Shown here piece after piece: positions 38,871 to 46,840 of a stretch of DNA of 49,768 bases. How positions within the stretch are numbered: position 1 is the stretch's first letter; every line of letters starts with the position of its first letter. The notes below the pieces were generated by a model. The model was not told the origin of the DNA and ran no database searches. It saw nothing but the letters and a program-made list of their open reading frames with translations. The stretch comes from Deinococcus sp045062605 (lineage in GTDB: Bacteria > Deinococcota > Deinococci > Deinococcales > Deinococcaceae), in assembly GCF_045062605.1 (NCBI RefSeq), contig NZ_JBJGDW010000026.1:1-49768 (forward strand). Direction: 5' to 3'. The position numbers and the translations under genes are program-made.

Positions 38871-39656
38871 ATGACCGATTCCTCTCCCCGCAAGTCCCCC
38901 GAGGTCAGCCGCGACGATCTGGTGCGCTGGCTCAATGACTATCTCAAGATTGACGCCTACCCCGATCCCAGCATGAACGGCCTTCAGATAGAGGGCAATG
39001 CCACCATCACCCGTGTCGCGGCCAGCGTGGATACCAGTATCAAGACCTTGCAGCACGCGGCAGACAGCGGTGCGGACATTCTGCTGGTGCATCACGGCCT
39101 GTTCTGGGGCGATCCGCTGGCGATCACCGGGCCGCACCGCACCCGCCTGCAAACGGCGCTGGCCGCAGACCTGAACCTGTACGCCGCGCACATTCCGCTG
39201 GACGCCCACCCCGAAATCGGCAACAACGCCATGATCGCCAGAGCGCTGTCGCTGGAAAACATGGAGCCGTTTGGAGACTGGCAGGGCCACAAGATCGGTC
39301 TGGCCGGGGACTTGCCCTTCGAGCAGTCGTTGCAGGACTTTGCGGACCGTGTGCAGAAGCTGACGGGAGAAATCTGTCTGGTTCACGGCGGCGGTCAGCC
39401 CACCGTCAAGCGCCTGGGCATCGTCAGCGGCAGCGGCGCAGACCGCATTGCCGAGGCCGCAGCGCTGGGCCTGGATACCCTGCTGACTGGCGAGCCGGAA
39501 CACAAGCACTTCAACGATTCTTTTGAATATGGCGTGAACGTGGTCTTCGCCGGACACTACGAAACGGAAGTGTTCGGCGTCCGTGCCCTGGCTGCCAGAA
39601 TCGAGGAAGAATTCGGGTTGCCGTGGCAGTTTCTGCACCACCCGACGGGCCTGTAG
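38871..39656 (+). CDS. Nif3-like dinuclear metal protein
   Basis: A 261-residue member of the Nif3/YbgI family, toroidal hexamers with a two-metal site. Seen are NGLQIEG, VASVDTS, LLVHHGLFWGDP (His pair), YAAHIPLDAHPEIGNNA and near the end VVFAGHYETEVFGVRAL (His and Glu ligands). The middle insert found in some members is absent. A role as GTP cyclohydrolase I type 2 has been proposed for relatives, so annotation by name alone is unsafe. The stop is 3 bases before the tmk start, so the two genes are co-transcribed. Confidence 0.92.
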   Translation: MTDSSPRKSPEVSRDDLVRWLNDYLKIDAYPDPSMNGLQIEGNATITRVAASVDTSIKTLQHAADSGADILLVHHGLFWGDPLAITGPHRTRLQTALAADLNLYAAHIPLDAHPEIGNNAMIARALSLENMEPFGDWQGHKIGLAGDLPFEQSLQDFADRVQKLTGEICLVHGGGQPTVKRLGIVSGSGADRIAEAAALGLDTLLTGEPEHKHFNDSFEYGVNVVFAGHYETEVFGVRALAARIEEEFGLPWQFLHHPTGL

Positions 39657-39659
39657 GCG

Positions 39660-40316
39660 GTGTCCTTACAACCCGTGAGCCAGCCTGACAGGGGTCTCTT
39701 CATCTCCTTTGAAGGCCCGGAAGGCGCAGGCAAAAGCACCCAGATTGCCCACCTGCTGCGGCATCTGGAATCGGAGAGCGTGCCCCACACCGTGACCCGT
39801 GAACCGGGCGGCACCCCACTGGGAACGCGCGTGCGGGATGTGCTGCTGGACCCCGAACTGACCATTGACCCGCTGCCCGAATTCCTGCTCTACAGCGCCA
39901 GCCGCGCCCAGCTTGTCACCAACGTCATCCGCCCCGCGCTGGGCAGGGGAGAGGTGGTGGTCTGTGACCGTTACGCCGATTCCAGTCTGGCGTACCAGGG
40001 TTTCGGGCGCGGCCTGAATGCCGGACTGCTGCGCGGCATCACGGCGGCGGCGACGGGTGGGCTGTGGCCCGATCTGACGGTGCTGCTGGACCTTGACCCC
40101 GTCATCGGTCTGGAACGGGCAGCGCGGCGTGGCCAGCCAGACCGATTGGAGCAGGCGGATCTCACTTTCCACCAGCGGCTCAGGCAGGGTTTCCTGAAGC
40201 TGGCCGAGGCGGAGGCAGAACGTTTTCTGGTTCTGGATGCCACCCTGGACGAAGCCGATCTGGAAAAAACGATCTGGGAGGCGGTCCAGTCACGCCTCCC
40301 AGTCTCAGAAATCTAG
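39660..40316 (+). CDS. tmk: Thymidylate kinase
   Basis: A 218-residue (or 213 from GTG 39675) enzyme that phosphorylates dTMP to dTDP. The P-loop is FEGPEGAGKSTQIAHL, the DR(Y/H) motif VVCDRYADSSLAYQG, and TREPGGTPLGTRVRDVLL is the typical substrate segment. The LID region RRGQPDRLEQADLTFHQRLRQG is of the form seen in bacterial enzymes. The first start, GTG 39660, is 3 bases after the Nif3 gene; GTG 39675 gives the more usual N-terminus. Convergent with the cyclotransferase gene, 4 bases apart. Confidence 0.95.
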   Translation: MSLQPVSQPDRGLFISFEGPEGAGKSTQIAHLLRHLESESVPHTVTREPGGTPLGTRVRDVLLDPELTIDPLPEFLLYSASRAQLVTNVIRPALGRGEVVVCDRYADSSLAYQGFGRGLNAGLLRGITAAATGGLWPDLTVLLDLDPVIGLERAARRGQPDRLEQADLTFHQRLRQGFLKLAEAEAERFLVLDATLDEADLEKTIWEAVQSRLPVSEI

Positions 40317-40320
40317 AGCC

Positions 40321-41220
40321 TCAGCGTCGGGGCTGGGCGCGTCCGTTCGTCGTTCCCAGTCCGGGCACCTTGACCTCAAAAATCGTGCCCCAGCGCTTGC
40401 CGGTCAGCAGCAGTGTGCCACGCTCGGGGACGTAGGCGATGCCGTTGGGAATGTCGTCGAAGGTCAGGGGCTTGCCCAGTCTGGCGGCGCTGGCGCTGGC
40501 CTCGCGGGTCAGGGCGGATACGTCGATCCAGGCGGTGACTTTGCCCGTCTGCGGGTCGATCCGGGCGATCCTATCCGTCAGCCAGATGTTGGCGTACACG
40601 CTGCCCCCGGCGTATTCCAGCTCGTTGATGTTCCTGACGGGCTGCCCGCCATCGGTGACGGTCACGCTCCGTTTGACCGCGAAGGTTTTTGGATCGCGCC
40701 AGACCAGCGTGGGGGTGCCGTTGCTCATGATCAGGTCCTTGCCGTTGGTGGTCAGGCCCCAGCCCTCGCCGCCGTAGCGGTAGCGCCCGACTTCCTTCAG
40801 GGTTCCGGCGTCGAAGGCGAAGGCCAGCCCGTCCTGCCAGGTCAGGTGGTAGGCCACGCCGCCCACCACCGTGACGCCCTCGCCGAAGGCGGTGGCCAGC
40901 GGAGTGGCCACCCTGCCCAGCACCTTGCCGGTTTTCAGGTCCACCCGCCGCACGCCGGATTCGCCCACCAGTCCGGTGCTTTCCATGTAGGTGCCGTCTC
41001 CCAGGTACTGAAACCCTTCGGTAAAGGCGGCGCGGTCATGCGGATACCGGTTGACGATGGTGGGGGTCAGGATCGCCGGAACTGAATTGACCGGAACTGA
41101 ATTCGCCGGAGCGGCGCTGGCTGGGGCGACAGCGGGTGAGGAGGCAGGAGGCGTGGACTGGGCCAGGACCGTGTTCAGGGACACGAGACCGAGCAGGGAA
41201 AGCAGGAAGACGGCGCGCAC
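40321..41220 (-). CDS. Secreted glutaminyl-peptide cyclotransferase
   Basis: A 299-residue beta-propeller enzyme of the glutamine cyclotransferase family that turns N-terminal Gln into pyroglutamate. The signal peptide VRAVFLLSLLGLVSLNTVLAQ is followed by a low-complexity Ser/Pro/Ala linker (~22-50), then PTIVNRYPHDRAAFTEGFQYLGDGTYMESTGL, which is the family's first propeller blade. Later blades include LTWQDGLAFAFD, GEGWGLTTNGKDLIMSNGT and RNINELEYAGGSVYANIWLTD. GTG 41220 is chosen because of a TACCAT box 6 bases upstream and because it begins the signal peptide. Confidence 0.88.
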   Translation of the reverse strand: MRAVFLLSLLGLVSLNTVLAQSTPPASSPAVAPASAAPANSVPVNSVPAILTPTIVNRYPHDRAAFTEGFQYLGDGTYMESTGLVGESGVRRVDLKTGKVLGRVATPLATAFGEGVTVVGGVAYHLTWQDGLAFAFDAGTLKEVGRYRYGGEGWGLTTNGKDLIMSNGTPTLVWRDPKTFAVKRSVTVTDGGQPVRNINELEYAGGSVYANIWLTDRIARIDPQTGKVTAWIDVSALTREASASAARLGKPLTFDDIPNGIAYVPERGTLLLTGKRWGTIFEVKVPGLGTTNGRAQPRR

Positions 41221-41226
41221 AGCTTC

Positions 41227-41232
41227 ATGGTA
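41227..41232 (-). promoter_or_regulatory. Leaderless -10 box of the cyclotransferase
   Basis: TACCAT on the minus strand, 6 bases before GTG 41220. Confidence 0.5.
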
Positions 41233-41245
41233 GGCAAGTGGGGCG

Positions 41246-42406
41246 TCAGGTATCTGACATTTGCCCCAAGATTGTTGATTCTGGCCCATGCGGACTAGAC
41301 AACTGCGGGGTGGCCAGTATTCGCGCTGCGCCCGCCCGCACTCCATTATCCGGGTCATGGAGCAGCGCACGAACCCGGTCCATCTCGCCCCACTGGCCTA
41401 AGGCCCAGGTGGCAGCCTCGCGGACCTCGGGGGCCGGGTCTGTCATTCCCGCCAGCAGCAGCGGCCAGCCCTCCGGCGCACGGGTGTTGCCCAGCACCGT
41501 CAGCGCATTGCGGGCCATCCCCTTACGGCGCGGGCGCAGAAAGGCGGTGCCAGCAAAACGGCGGTTGAATTCGCGTTCTCCAACCCCGAAGAAAGCGCTC
41601 AGATCGGGGTGGGCCAGCTCAGGCTGCGGCCTCAGCAACTCCGCCAGCGGCCCGGCCTTCCGGGACCACGGGCAGACCTCGCTGCACACGTCGCAGCCGA
41701 ACAGCCACTCGCCCATCTCTGTGCGGAACTCGTGCGGAACGGGGCCACGGTGTTCGATGGTCAGATACGAGATACAGCGCCGCGCGTCAATGGCCCGGTC
41801 ATCGCCAATGGCGTTCGTGGGGCAGGCGGCCACACAGCGGAAACACTTGCCGCAGCGGTCAGGATGCGCCGTGTCCACACCCTCGAAAGGCAGATCGGTC
41901 AGCAGCACCGCCAGCGTCACGAATGCGCCCAGCCGTGTGCTGATGGTCATGCCCGACTTGCCGCGCCATCCCAGAAACGCGCCGGAAGCAAATAGGCGTT
42001 CCATCACCGGGCCGTGATCGACATAGCCGCGCGCCCGGATGCCCAGTGCCGCCGCCTCGGTTTCCAGGCGGGTCAGCAGCGGCTGCAATTGATCGTGGTA
42101 ATCGGGGGTCCAGGCGTAGCGGGCCACGCGCCCCACGCGGATGCCGCCTGGTGGTATGGGCGGTTCCTCGAAGGCGTGCGAGACGCCCAGCACCAGCACG
42201 CTGCCCACGCCCTCCAGCCGCAAGGACGGATCGGCCCGCGCCGGAAGCTGCCGCTCCAGGTAAGCCATGCCCGCGTGCCGCCCAGCGTCCAGCCAGCGGG
42301 CGTATTCGTCCACGGCACTGGCCGGAACGGTGGCCGCTGCCCAGCCCACCGCGTCCGCGCCCAGGCTCTGGGCCAGATCGGCGAGAAGTTCGGCAGGCGC
42401 GGTCAT
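41246..42406 (-). CDS. queG: Epoxyqueuosine reductase
   Basis: A 386-residue cobalamin- and Fe-S-dependent enzyme that reduces epoxyqueuosine to queuosine in tRNA, the last step of the pathway. GYVDHGPVMERLFA carries the catalytic Asp (130). Two [4Fe-4S] sites are CGKCFRCVAACPTNAI (C185-C195) and C211 with GCDVCSEVCPWS (C238-C245). The last ~70 residues (LLLAGMTDPAPEVREAATWALGQW; HDPDNGVRAGAARIL) form HEAT-like repeats found in QueG. The upstream CATACT at 7 bases resembles the local -10 box. It starts 26 bases upstream of the cyclotransferase start. Confidence 0.95.
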   Translation of the reverse strand: MTAPAELLADLAQSLGADAVGWAAATVPASAVDEYARWLDAGRHAGMAYLERQLPARADPSLRLEGVGSVLVLGVSHAFEEPPIPPGGIRVGRVARYAWTPDYHDQLQPLLTRLETEAAALGIRARGYVDHGPVMERLFASGAFLGWRGKSGMTISTRLGAFVTLAVLLTDLPFEGVDTAHPDRCGKCFRCVAACPTNAIGDDRAIDARRCISYLTIEHRGPVPHEFRTEMGEWLFGCDVCSEVCPWSRKAGPLAELLRPQPELAHPDLSAFFGVGEREFNRRFAGTAFLRPRRKGMARNALTVLGNTRAPEGWPLLLAGMTDPAPEVREAATWALGQWGEMDRVRALLHDPDNGVRAGAARILATPQLSSPHGPESTILGQMSDT

Positions 42407-42436
42407 GGGGGGCAGTATGCCGCGCCTGACAACATC

Positions 42437-42471
42437 AAAAAGGAGTCCCCGTCAGATGCGGGACTCCTTTT
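42437..42471 (-). terminator. Intrinsic terminator after the peptidase remnant
   Basis: On the minus strand GGAGTCCC, 10-base loop, GGGACTCC, then five T (42441-42437). It is the native terminator of the truncated M16 gene; the complementary AAAAGG end makes it symmetrical. Confidence 0.85.
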
Positions 42472-42488
42472 CTCAGTCGGGAATGGTT

Positions 42489-42722
42489 TTACTTCCCGAA
42501 CGTTCCCGCGCGCACCACCACCAGATTTTCAGGGGTCACGTACTTGTTCAGGGCAGCCTTCGCCATTTCGGGCGTCACAGCGCTGATCTTCGCTTCCAGC
42601 TCGGCGTTGAAGGCGTAGGTGCGGTTCAGGTACGCCTGCCGCACCAGACTGCCCACCAGCGTGGCGTCGCTGCTGCGGGCCACGCGGGCCTCCTGCAAGA
42701 TGGCGGATTTGGCGGAGACGAA
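42489..42722 (-). pseudogene. C-terminal remnant of an M16 (insulinase) peptidase
   Basis: The last ~78 residues (SAILQEARVARSSDATLVGS, then LVRQAYLNRTYAFNAELEAK and ISAVTPEMAKAALNKYVTPE, ending VRAGTFGK) match the very C-terminus of M16 zinc peptidases of 400-470+ residues. Upstream of about 42722 the sequence changes abruptly: lower GC and no similarity (the frame stays open to 42785 as LFFQMLYWCRYSDKCF). The HxxEH catalytic domain is gone. The original terminator is still present 16 bases after the stop. It appears to be a gene cut by a rearrangement or repeat insertion. Confidence 0.75.
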
Positions 42723-42882
42723 ACATTTGTCCGAATATCTGCACCAGTACAGCATCTGAAAGAAAAGATGTTCGATCTTGAGCAAAATTTGACTCGTTGT
42801 TCACCGTCTCAGAGGCTGTCTGAGTTTCGGTTGGCACACCATCTATTCTGGTAAATGCTCTAAAAGAGATTTCTGACGCCCC
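42723..42882. other. AT-rich spacer of unknown origin
   Basis: About 160 bases, lower in GC than neighbouring genes, between the peptidase breakpoint and the second repeat family copy. It includes TCAGAGGCTGTCTGAGTTTCGG, which could be the end of an old insertion sequence, but no transposase fragment is visible. Confidence 0.4.
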
Positions 42883-42960
42883 CATTCTTTCCTGTGGAGC
42901 TGTACCCGTTCGTTCGGTCAAAAGTCAACAACTCTTTTTACAAATGTTCTGGAATGGGGA
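42883..42960 (+). repeat. Second repeat family, shorter copy
   Basis: CCCATTCTTTCCTGTGGAGCTGT and GGTCAAAAGTCAACAACTCTT match parts of 4278-4415, with the middle missing. Confidence 0.4.
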
Positions 42961-42967
42961 CGGAAGT

Positions 42968-43062
42968 CGCTGAATTGCCTGGCCCGCCGCATTTTCTGGC
43001 TCCCCTTGAAGGGAACTGGCTGCGAAGCAGACTAACTGTCCCAGCTCCTCAGGAGAGGGGTT
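42968..43062 (-). repeat. REP-like element, partial second copy
   Basis: Read on the minus strand it begins AACCCCTC (43062-43055), then GGAGCTGGGACAG and AGTCTGCTTCGCAGCCAG, followed by TTCCCTTCAAGGGGAGCCAGAAAATGC, matching the element at 36019-36141. The far terminal repeat is missing. Confidence 0.6.
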
Positions 43063-43077
43063 TACGTCACTGCAACG

Positions 43078-43108
43078 AAAAAAGGAGCCTCGCACGCGGC
43101 GAAACTCC
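43078..43108 (-). terminator. Intrinsic terminator of the DAHP synthase gene, displaced
   Basis: On the minus strand GGAGTTTCGC, 5-base loop, GCGAGGCTCC (10-bp stem with two G-T pairs), then six T (43083-43078). It lies 155 bases beyond the stop of the DAHP synthase gene, on the far side of repeat copy D, suggesting that D was inserted between gene and terminator. Confidence 0.8.
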
Positions 43109-43129
43109 CCTGTCCTTTGTAAAACTCAG

Positions 43130-43264
43130 ACGGATTCCGTCTGTAACGCGACAGAAAGTGGGACAGCGCCGATTCCCACACTTCATGCCCGGAACCCGTT
43201 TTTCTCCTGATCGCTCTGCTGGGGTTTGTGGGTGTTTTCAACACCCTTCAATCGGAGTCCGTAT
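43130..43264 (-). repeat. Dispersed TIR element, copy D
   Basis: Minus-strand copy: starts ATACGGACTCCGATTGAA at 43264 and ends ACAGACGGAATCCGT. Hairpin I has a 7-bp stem GGGTGTT/AACACCC (43230-43236 with 43240-43246). The core CAGGAGAAAAACGGGTTCCGGG is conserved. Its first base completes the TGA stop of the DAHP synthase gene. Confidence 0.8.
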
Positions 43265-44355
43265 CAGACGGGCACAGGCAGCTTCAGCATGGGGGCCAGG
43301 GCGTCGCTGAACTGGTCGTATCCGGCGAAGTCCAGTTGCTGTTCGTTGTCACTCAGGGCGGTGGCGGGGTTGGGGTGGACCTCGATGTGAATGCCGTCTG
43401 CGCCCACGGCCAGCGCGGCTTTCGCCAGTGGGATCAGCAGGTCACGGCGTCCGGCGGCGTGGGTCACGTCCACGATCACGGGCAGGTGCGTTTCCTGCTT
43501 GGCCAGGGCCACGGCGGACAGGTCCAGCGTGTTGCGGGTCCACTTCTCGAAGGTGCGGATGCCGCGCTCGCACAGAATGACCTCGTTGTTGCCTTCCGAC
43601 AGGATGTATTCGGCGGCGTACAGCCACTCCTCGATGGTGGCGGATAGGCCGCGCTTGAGCAGCACCGGGCGGCGGGCACGGCCCACTTCCCGCAGCAGGG
43701 CGAAGTTGTGCATGTTGCGCGCCCCGACTTGCAGGATGTCGGCGTACTCAGACACCACTTCCACGTCACGGGTGTCCATCACTTCGGTAATGAACAGCAT
43801 CTTGTTGGCGCGGGCCACCCGGCTGCCGATGATCAGGCCGTCCACGCCCATGCCCTGAAAGCCGTAGGGGCTGGTGCGCGGCTTGTACGCGCCGCCGCGC
43901 AGGATTTTCACGCCCTTGCCCGCCAGATACTCGGCGGTCTGCTCCATCTGCTCCTCAGACTCGATGCTGCACGGCCCGGCGATGATGATGGGTGGGGAGT
44001 CGCCGCCGATCTTCACGCCGTCGATGTCCAGCACGGTGTCTTCCTTCTTGACCTTGCGCGAGACCAGCAGTTGCTTCTTGTCGTTGCTTTCTTCCAGCGC
44101 CAGACTGGCCTTGAAGATCTCCTTGAACAGGTGCTTGACCGTCGCGCCCGTGAAGGGACCGGGGTTCAGCTCTTCCAGCTCACGCAGTTGGCGGTCCTCG
44201 CGGGCCGGGTCATAGTGGTTGGGGCGGCCTTCCTGGGTCTTGGCGTGGCCGATCTGGGCCACCACCGTGGCGCGCTGGGACAGCAGTTTCAGCAGGTCAC
44301 GGTTGATCTGATCGATCTCGGTGCGGAGGTCCTCGATGGTGCGGGGTTGTGTCAT
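43264..44355 (-). CDS. Bifunctional chorismate mutase / DAHP synthase
   Basis: A 363-residue enzyme fusing an AroQ-type chorismate mutase (about residues 1-90: IEDLRTEIDQINRDLLKLLSQR) to a type I-beta DAHP synthase. In the synthase part IIIAGPCSIESEEQME, GGAYKPRTSPYGFQG, LQVGARNMHNFALL, LLKRGLSATIEEWL, CERGIRTFE and DVTHAAGRRDLL are the usual metal and PEP/E4P motifs. The mutase domain is often the prephenate/chorismate allosteric sensor in such fusions. It feeds the shikimate pathway, with tyrA at 5731-6849 downstream. The stop TGA is formed at the boundary with repeat copy D, so the last residues may have been altered. ATG 44355 has a TAGACT box 7 bases upstream. Confidence 0.95.
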   Translation of the reverse strand: MTQPRTIEDLRTEIDQINRDLLKLLSQRATVVAQIGHAKTQEGRPNHYDPAREDRQLRELEELNPGPFTGATVKHLFKEIFKASLALEESNDKKQLLVSRKVKKEDTVLDIDGVKIGGDSPPIIIAGPCSIESEEQMEQTAEYLAGKGVKILRGGAYKPRTSPYGFQGMGVDGLIIGSRVARANKMLFITEVMDTRDVEVVSEYADILQVGARNMHNFALLREVGRARRPVLLKRGLSATIEEWLYAAEYILSEGNNEVILCERGIRTFEKWTRNTLDLSAVALAKQETHLPVIVDVTHAAGRRDLLIPLAKAALAVGADGIHIEVHPNPATALSDNEQQLDFAGYDQFSDALAPMLKLPVPV

Positions 44356-44362
44356 ACCCCGC

Positions 44363-44368
44363 AGTCTA
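44363..44368 (-). promoter_or_regulatory. Leaderless -10 box of the DAHP synthase gene
   Basis: TAGACT on the minus strand, 7 bases before ATG 44355. Confidence 0.5.
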
Positions 44369-44400
44369 GGAAAAGCGCGCCCAAAAAGACATTCACGCGG

Positions 44401-44847
44401 CTAGTCAATTGAAAGGAGTTGTCCAACTTTGCCGTCCGTTGTGCCTTCGTCGTCAGGGGTATTGACCATGTGGGCCGCCACCCTTGTGAGGGCCGCGTGC
44501 AGTTCCCGCGCCTCGGCCTCGCCTATCTGGGGCGTGTCCTGCAAGGCGTTTTCCATACATGCCAGCCACGCCCGCCCGCGCATGGGCGTGATGGCGTGCG
44601 GCAGATGACGCGCCCGCAGTCGGGGCGGCCCGAAGTTCTGGTGATACAGCGGAGGCCCGCCCAGAAAGCCCGTCAGAAAGGCCAGTTGCTTCTGGGCCGT
44701 CAGGGTCAGGTCGGCGGGAAAGATGGGGGAGAGGTCCGGGTCCTGGGCCACCAGCGCGTAAAAGCGCGTGACCAGGGCGGCCAGTGCCTCCGGCCCGATG
44801 CGCTCATACAGGGAGCCGCCCGCCGAGAGTTGAATGGGCGCAGTCAT
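44401..44847 (-). CDS. Group II truncated hemoglobin
   Basis: A 148-residue 2-over-2 globin. SLYERIGPEALAALVTRFYALV gives helices A-B with TyrB10 (Y30). FLGGPPLYHQNFGPPRLRARHLPHAI carries the group II pattern with the proximal His (H81) and the GG corner. ITPMRGRAWLACMENAL holds TrpG8 (W94). A C-terminal tail of about 20 residues (PDDEGTTDGKVGQLLSID) is extra. Such proteins bind O2 or NO, often in nitrosative or oxidative stress; the role here is unproven. A TAGCCT box lies 6 bases before ATG 44847. Confidence 0.92.
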   Translation of the reverse strand: MTAPIQLSAGGSLYERIGPEALAALVTRFYALVAQDPDLSPIFPADLTLTAQKQLAFLTGFLGGPPLYHQNFGPPRLRARHLPHAITPMRGRAWLACMENALQDTPQIGEAEARELHAALTRVAAHMVNTPDDEGTTDGKVGQLLSID

Positions 44848-44853
44848 GAGGGC

Positions 44854-44859
44854 AGGCTA
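44854..44859 (-). promoter_or_regulatory. Leaderless -10 box of the truncated hemoglobin gene
   Basis: TAGCCT on the minus strand, 6 bases before ATG 44847. It directly follows the T run of the upstream terminator. Confidence 0.5.
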
Positions 44860-44869
44860 GCAGCACAGC

Positions 44870-44900
44870 AAAAAAGAGAGGCGGACAAAATGCCCACCTC
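44870..44900 (-). terminator. Terminator of the second ABC operon
   Basis: On the minus strand GAGGTG (44900-44895) pairs with CGCCTC (44883-44878, one G-T pair), followed by TCTTTTTT. Confidence 0.6.
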
Positions 44901-44907
44901 CCTGTAG

Positions 44908-44935
44908 AAATTTGATTCGGCAAATTTGATTCGGC
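44908..44935. repeat. Exact 14-bp tandem duplication
   Basis: AAATTTGATTCGGC occurs twice in tandem, one base beyond the permease stop codon. Likely a replication slip; no function assigned. Confidence 0.85.
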
Positions 44936-44936
44936 G

Positions 44937-45710
44937 CTAGACGTCGCGGCGGTCAAAGGCGTAGATCGCCATTAAACCGAAGCCCAGGGTGTAGATCAGC
45001 AGCAGGATCAGCGGCTGCCCGATGTCGCCCTGCTGCACGTAAACCCCGAAGTGCGAGGTCAGCAGGATGCGCTGGAGGGCTTCGGGCAGCACCACCAGCA
45101 GGCGCATGACGATCAATGTGGCAAAGGTGGCCAGCGCCGAGGCCGCCGTGTTCAGGAACAGCACGCCGAACAGCAGCGACAGGGCGGCCACCGGCATCAG
45201 CACGATGGCGGCCAGGAACGCGCCGCGCAGCACCTGCCCGAACGCCTCGCCTCCCGAGAGCTGGCCCACACCCACGAACAGGCCTGGCCCCAGCCCGGTG
45301 CCGCCCGTGAAGTTGCCGAAGCCCAGCGGAATGCCCGCCAGCAACGATCCGGCCACGGTGGTGATGATCAGCAGAAACGGAAAGACCAGCGCGGCGATCA
45401 GCTTGCTGGCAATGACCTTGGTGCGGTCCACCGGGCGCAGCAGCAGCGGCGCGAGGGTGCCCTGCGCGGTCTCCGAGCCGATGGTCTCGGCCACCGTGAC
45501 CGCGATGAACAGTGGCAGCAGGTACTGGATGGTCACGCCGATGCTCACGGCGGGCAACTGCCAGCCGCTGATCATGTTGACCTGGATCAGCGCGCTCAGG
45601 CGCGGGGCGAAGGCCCAGATCAGGGGCAGCAGAAAGGTCACGATCAGGGCCAGTTTGGCGCTGCGCGATCCCAGCAGTTTGCGAAATTCCAGCAGCAGCA
45701 GGGTCAGCAT
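44937..45710 (-). CDS. ABC-2 type transporter permease, second exporter
   Basis: A 257-residue membrane protein with six hydrophobic segments. It begins LTLLLLEFRKLLGSRSAKLAL and contains AETIGSETAQGTLAPLLLRPVDRTKVIASKL, the family's cytosolic loop. The C-terminus IYAFDRRDV matches ABC-2 permeases. The GTG at 45782, which would overlap the ATPase gene by 23 bases, is possible, but ATG 45710 gives the usual N-terminus. It works with the ATPase upstream; substrate unknown. Confidence 0.85.
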   Translation of the reverse strand: MLTLLLLEFRKLLGSRSAKLALIVTFLLPLIWAFAPRLSALIQVNMISGWQLPAVSIGVTIQYLLPLFIAVTVAETIGSETAQGTLAPLLLRPVDRTKVIASKLIAALVFPFLLIITTVAGSLLAGIPLGFGNFTGGTGLGPGLFVGVGQLSGGEAFGQVLRGAFLAAIVLMPVAALSLLFGVLFLNTAASALATFATLIVMRLLVVLPEALQRILLTSHFGVYVQQGDIGQPLILLLIYTLGFGLMAIYAFDRRDV

Positions 45711-45759
45711 GGCTGCCGCCGGGACACTCGGAGAAGGGCGGAAAAAGAGGGGGTGTTCA

Positions 45760-46698
45760 TCAGGCTTTCTCCACGCGCTCACGGTAATACTCGTACAGGT
45801 CGAAGTGATCGGGGCTGGCCTCGAAGACCCGGATACCCTCCTCGCTCAGGCGGGCCAGGGCGTCCGGCACGCGGGCCTCGCCGCCTAGGTGCGCGATGGC
45901 AAACGGGGTGCGGGTGCTGACCTTGCGGACAAAGGGCAGGCGCTCCAGCACCGCCGCCGCGCCCACCGGATCGTCTACCCGGAAGCGGTAGGCCGCCTGC
46001 CGGGCGCGCAGGTCCACGGTGTCCACCAGTCGGCCCCCGGTCAGGATGCCCACGGTGTGCGCGTAGGTGGCGATTTCGCGCAGGTGGTGCGTGCTGAGGA
46101 CCACCGCGCAGCCGTCGGTGGCCATGCTGGTCACGATCCGGTGGATCAGCCCGATGCCCAGCGGGTCCAGACCGCTGGTCGGCTCGTCCAGGATCAGCAC
46201 CTTGGGGTCGGCCAGGATGGCGCTCGCCACGCCCAGCCGTTGCCGCTGACCCAGCGAGTACTCCTGCACCTTGCGGTCTGCCATGCGCGTGAGTTCCAGC
46301 AGCGCCAGCACCTCGCGCAGCCGTTCGCGGGGCACCCGTTTGCCGCCGGGGGCCATTGCAGACAGATTGGCGTGGATTTGCAGGTTCTGGTTGCCGGTGA
46401 ACTGCGTGTAGAACTTGGCCGGAGCTTCCACCACCGCGCCCAGGAATGCGCGGGCGCGGGCACCGTCAGTATGCACGTCGCGGCCCATCAGACGGATCTC
46501 GCCGTCGGTGGGAAAGGCCAGGCCGGTCATGCAGCGGATCAAGGTGGTCTTGCCGGTGCCGTTGGGGCCAGTCAGGGCATACACCTCACCGGGGCGGACG
46601 TTCAGGAAAATCTCTTCCAGAACGCTGTGGTTGCCATATCTCTTGTTTAGCCCACGCACCTCGATGGCGGGAATGGCGGGCGCGCCCTGCTTCGTCAC
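45760..46698 (-). CDS. ABC transporter ATP-binding protein, second exporter
   Basis: A 312-residue ATPase. Walker A is GPNGTGKTTLI, the signature is YSLGQRQRLGVASAI (LSGGQ variant), Walker B is LILDEPTSGLDPLGI and the switch is LSTHHLREI. A C-terminal domain of ~90 residues (VDTVDLRARQAAYRF onward) resembles the DUF4162-type extension. GTG 46698 has a TAAGGT box 6 bases before it. Permease gene follows directly on the same strand. Substrate unknown. Confidence 0.9.
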   Translation of the reverse strand: MTKQGAPAIPAIEVRGLNKRYGNHSVLEEIFLNVRPGEVYALTGPNGTGKTTLIRCMTGLAFPTDGEIRLMGRDVHTDGARARAFLGAVVEAPAKFYTQFTGNQNLQIHANLSAMAPGGKRVPRERLREVLALLELTRMADRKVQEYSLGQRQRLGVASAILADPKVLILDEPTSGLDPLGIGLIHRIVTSMATDGCAVVLSTHHLREIATYAHTVGILTGGRLVDTVDLRARQAAYRFRVDDPVGAAAVLERLPFVRKVSTRTPFAIAHLGGEARVPDALARLSEEGIRVFEASPDHFDLYEYYRERVEKA

Positions 46699-46704
46699 CC
46701 CGCT

Positions 46705-46710
46705 ACCTTA
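46705..46710 (-). promoter_or_regulatory. Leaderless -10 box of the second ABC operon
   Basis: TAAGGT on the minus strand, 6 bases before GTG 46698. Confidence 0.5.
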
Positions 46711-46840
46711 ACGCGGGATGAATCAATAAGTTCTTACAATCCTGTCTGTCCATGACAGGCGGCGGTGGGAAGGGTTGCGCTGCCGCCCCCCTGGATTCAA
46801 GGTCAGCTTCAGCCTGGGCCGGGATCGGCCCGCCTGATCT

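Noticed and set aside
42723..42882. Insertion sequence remnant
   Set aside because: The TCAGAGGCTGTCTGAG stretch resembles IS ends, but no transposase fragment, matching opposite end or target duplication is visible.
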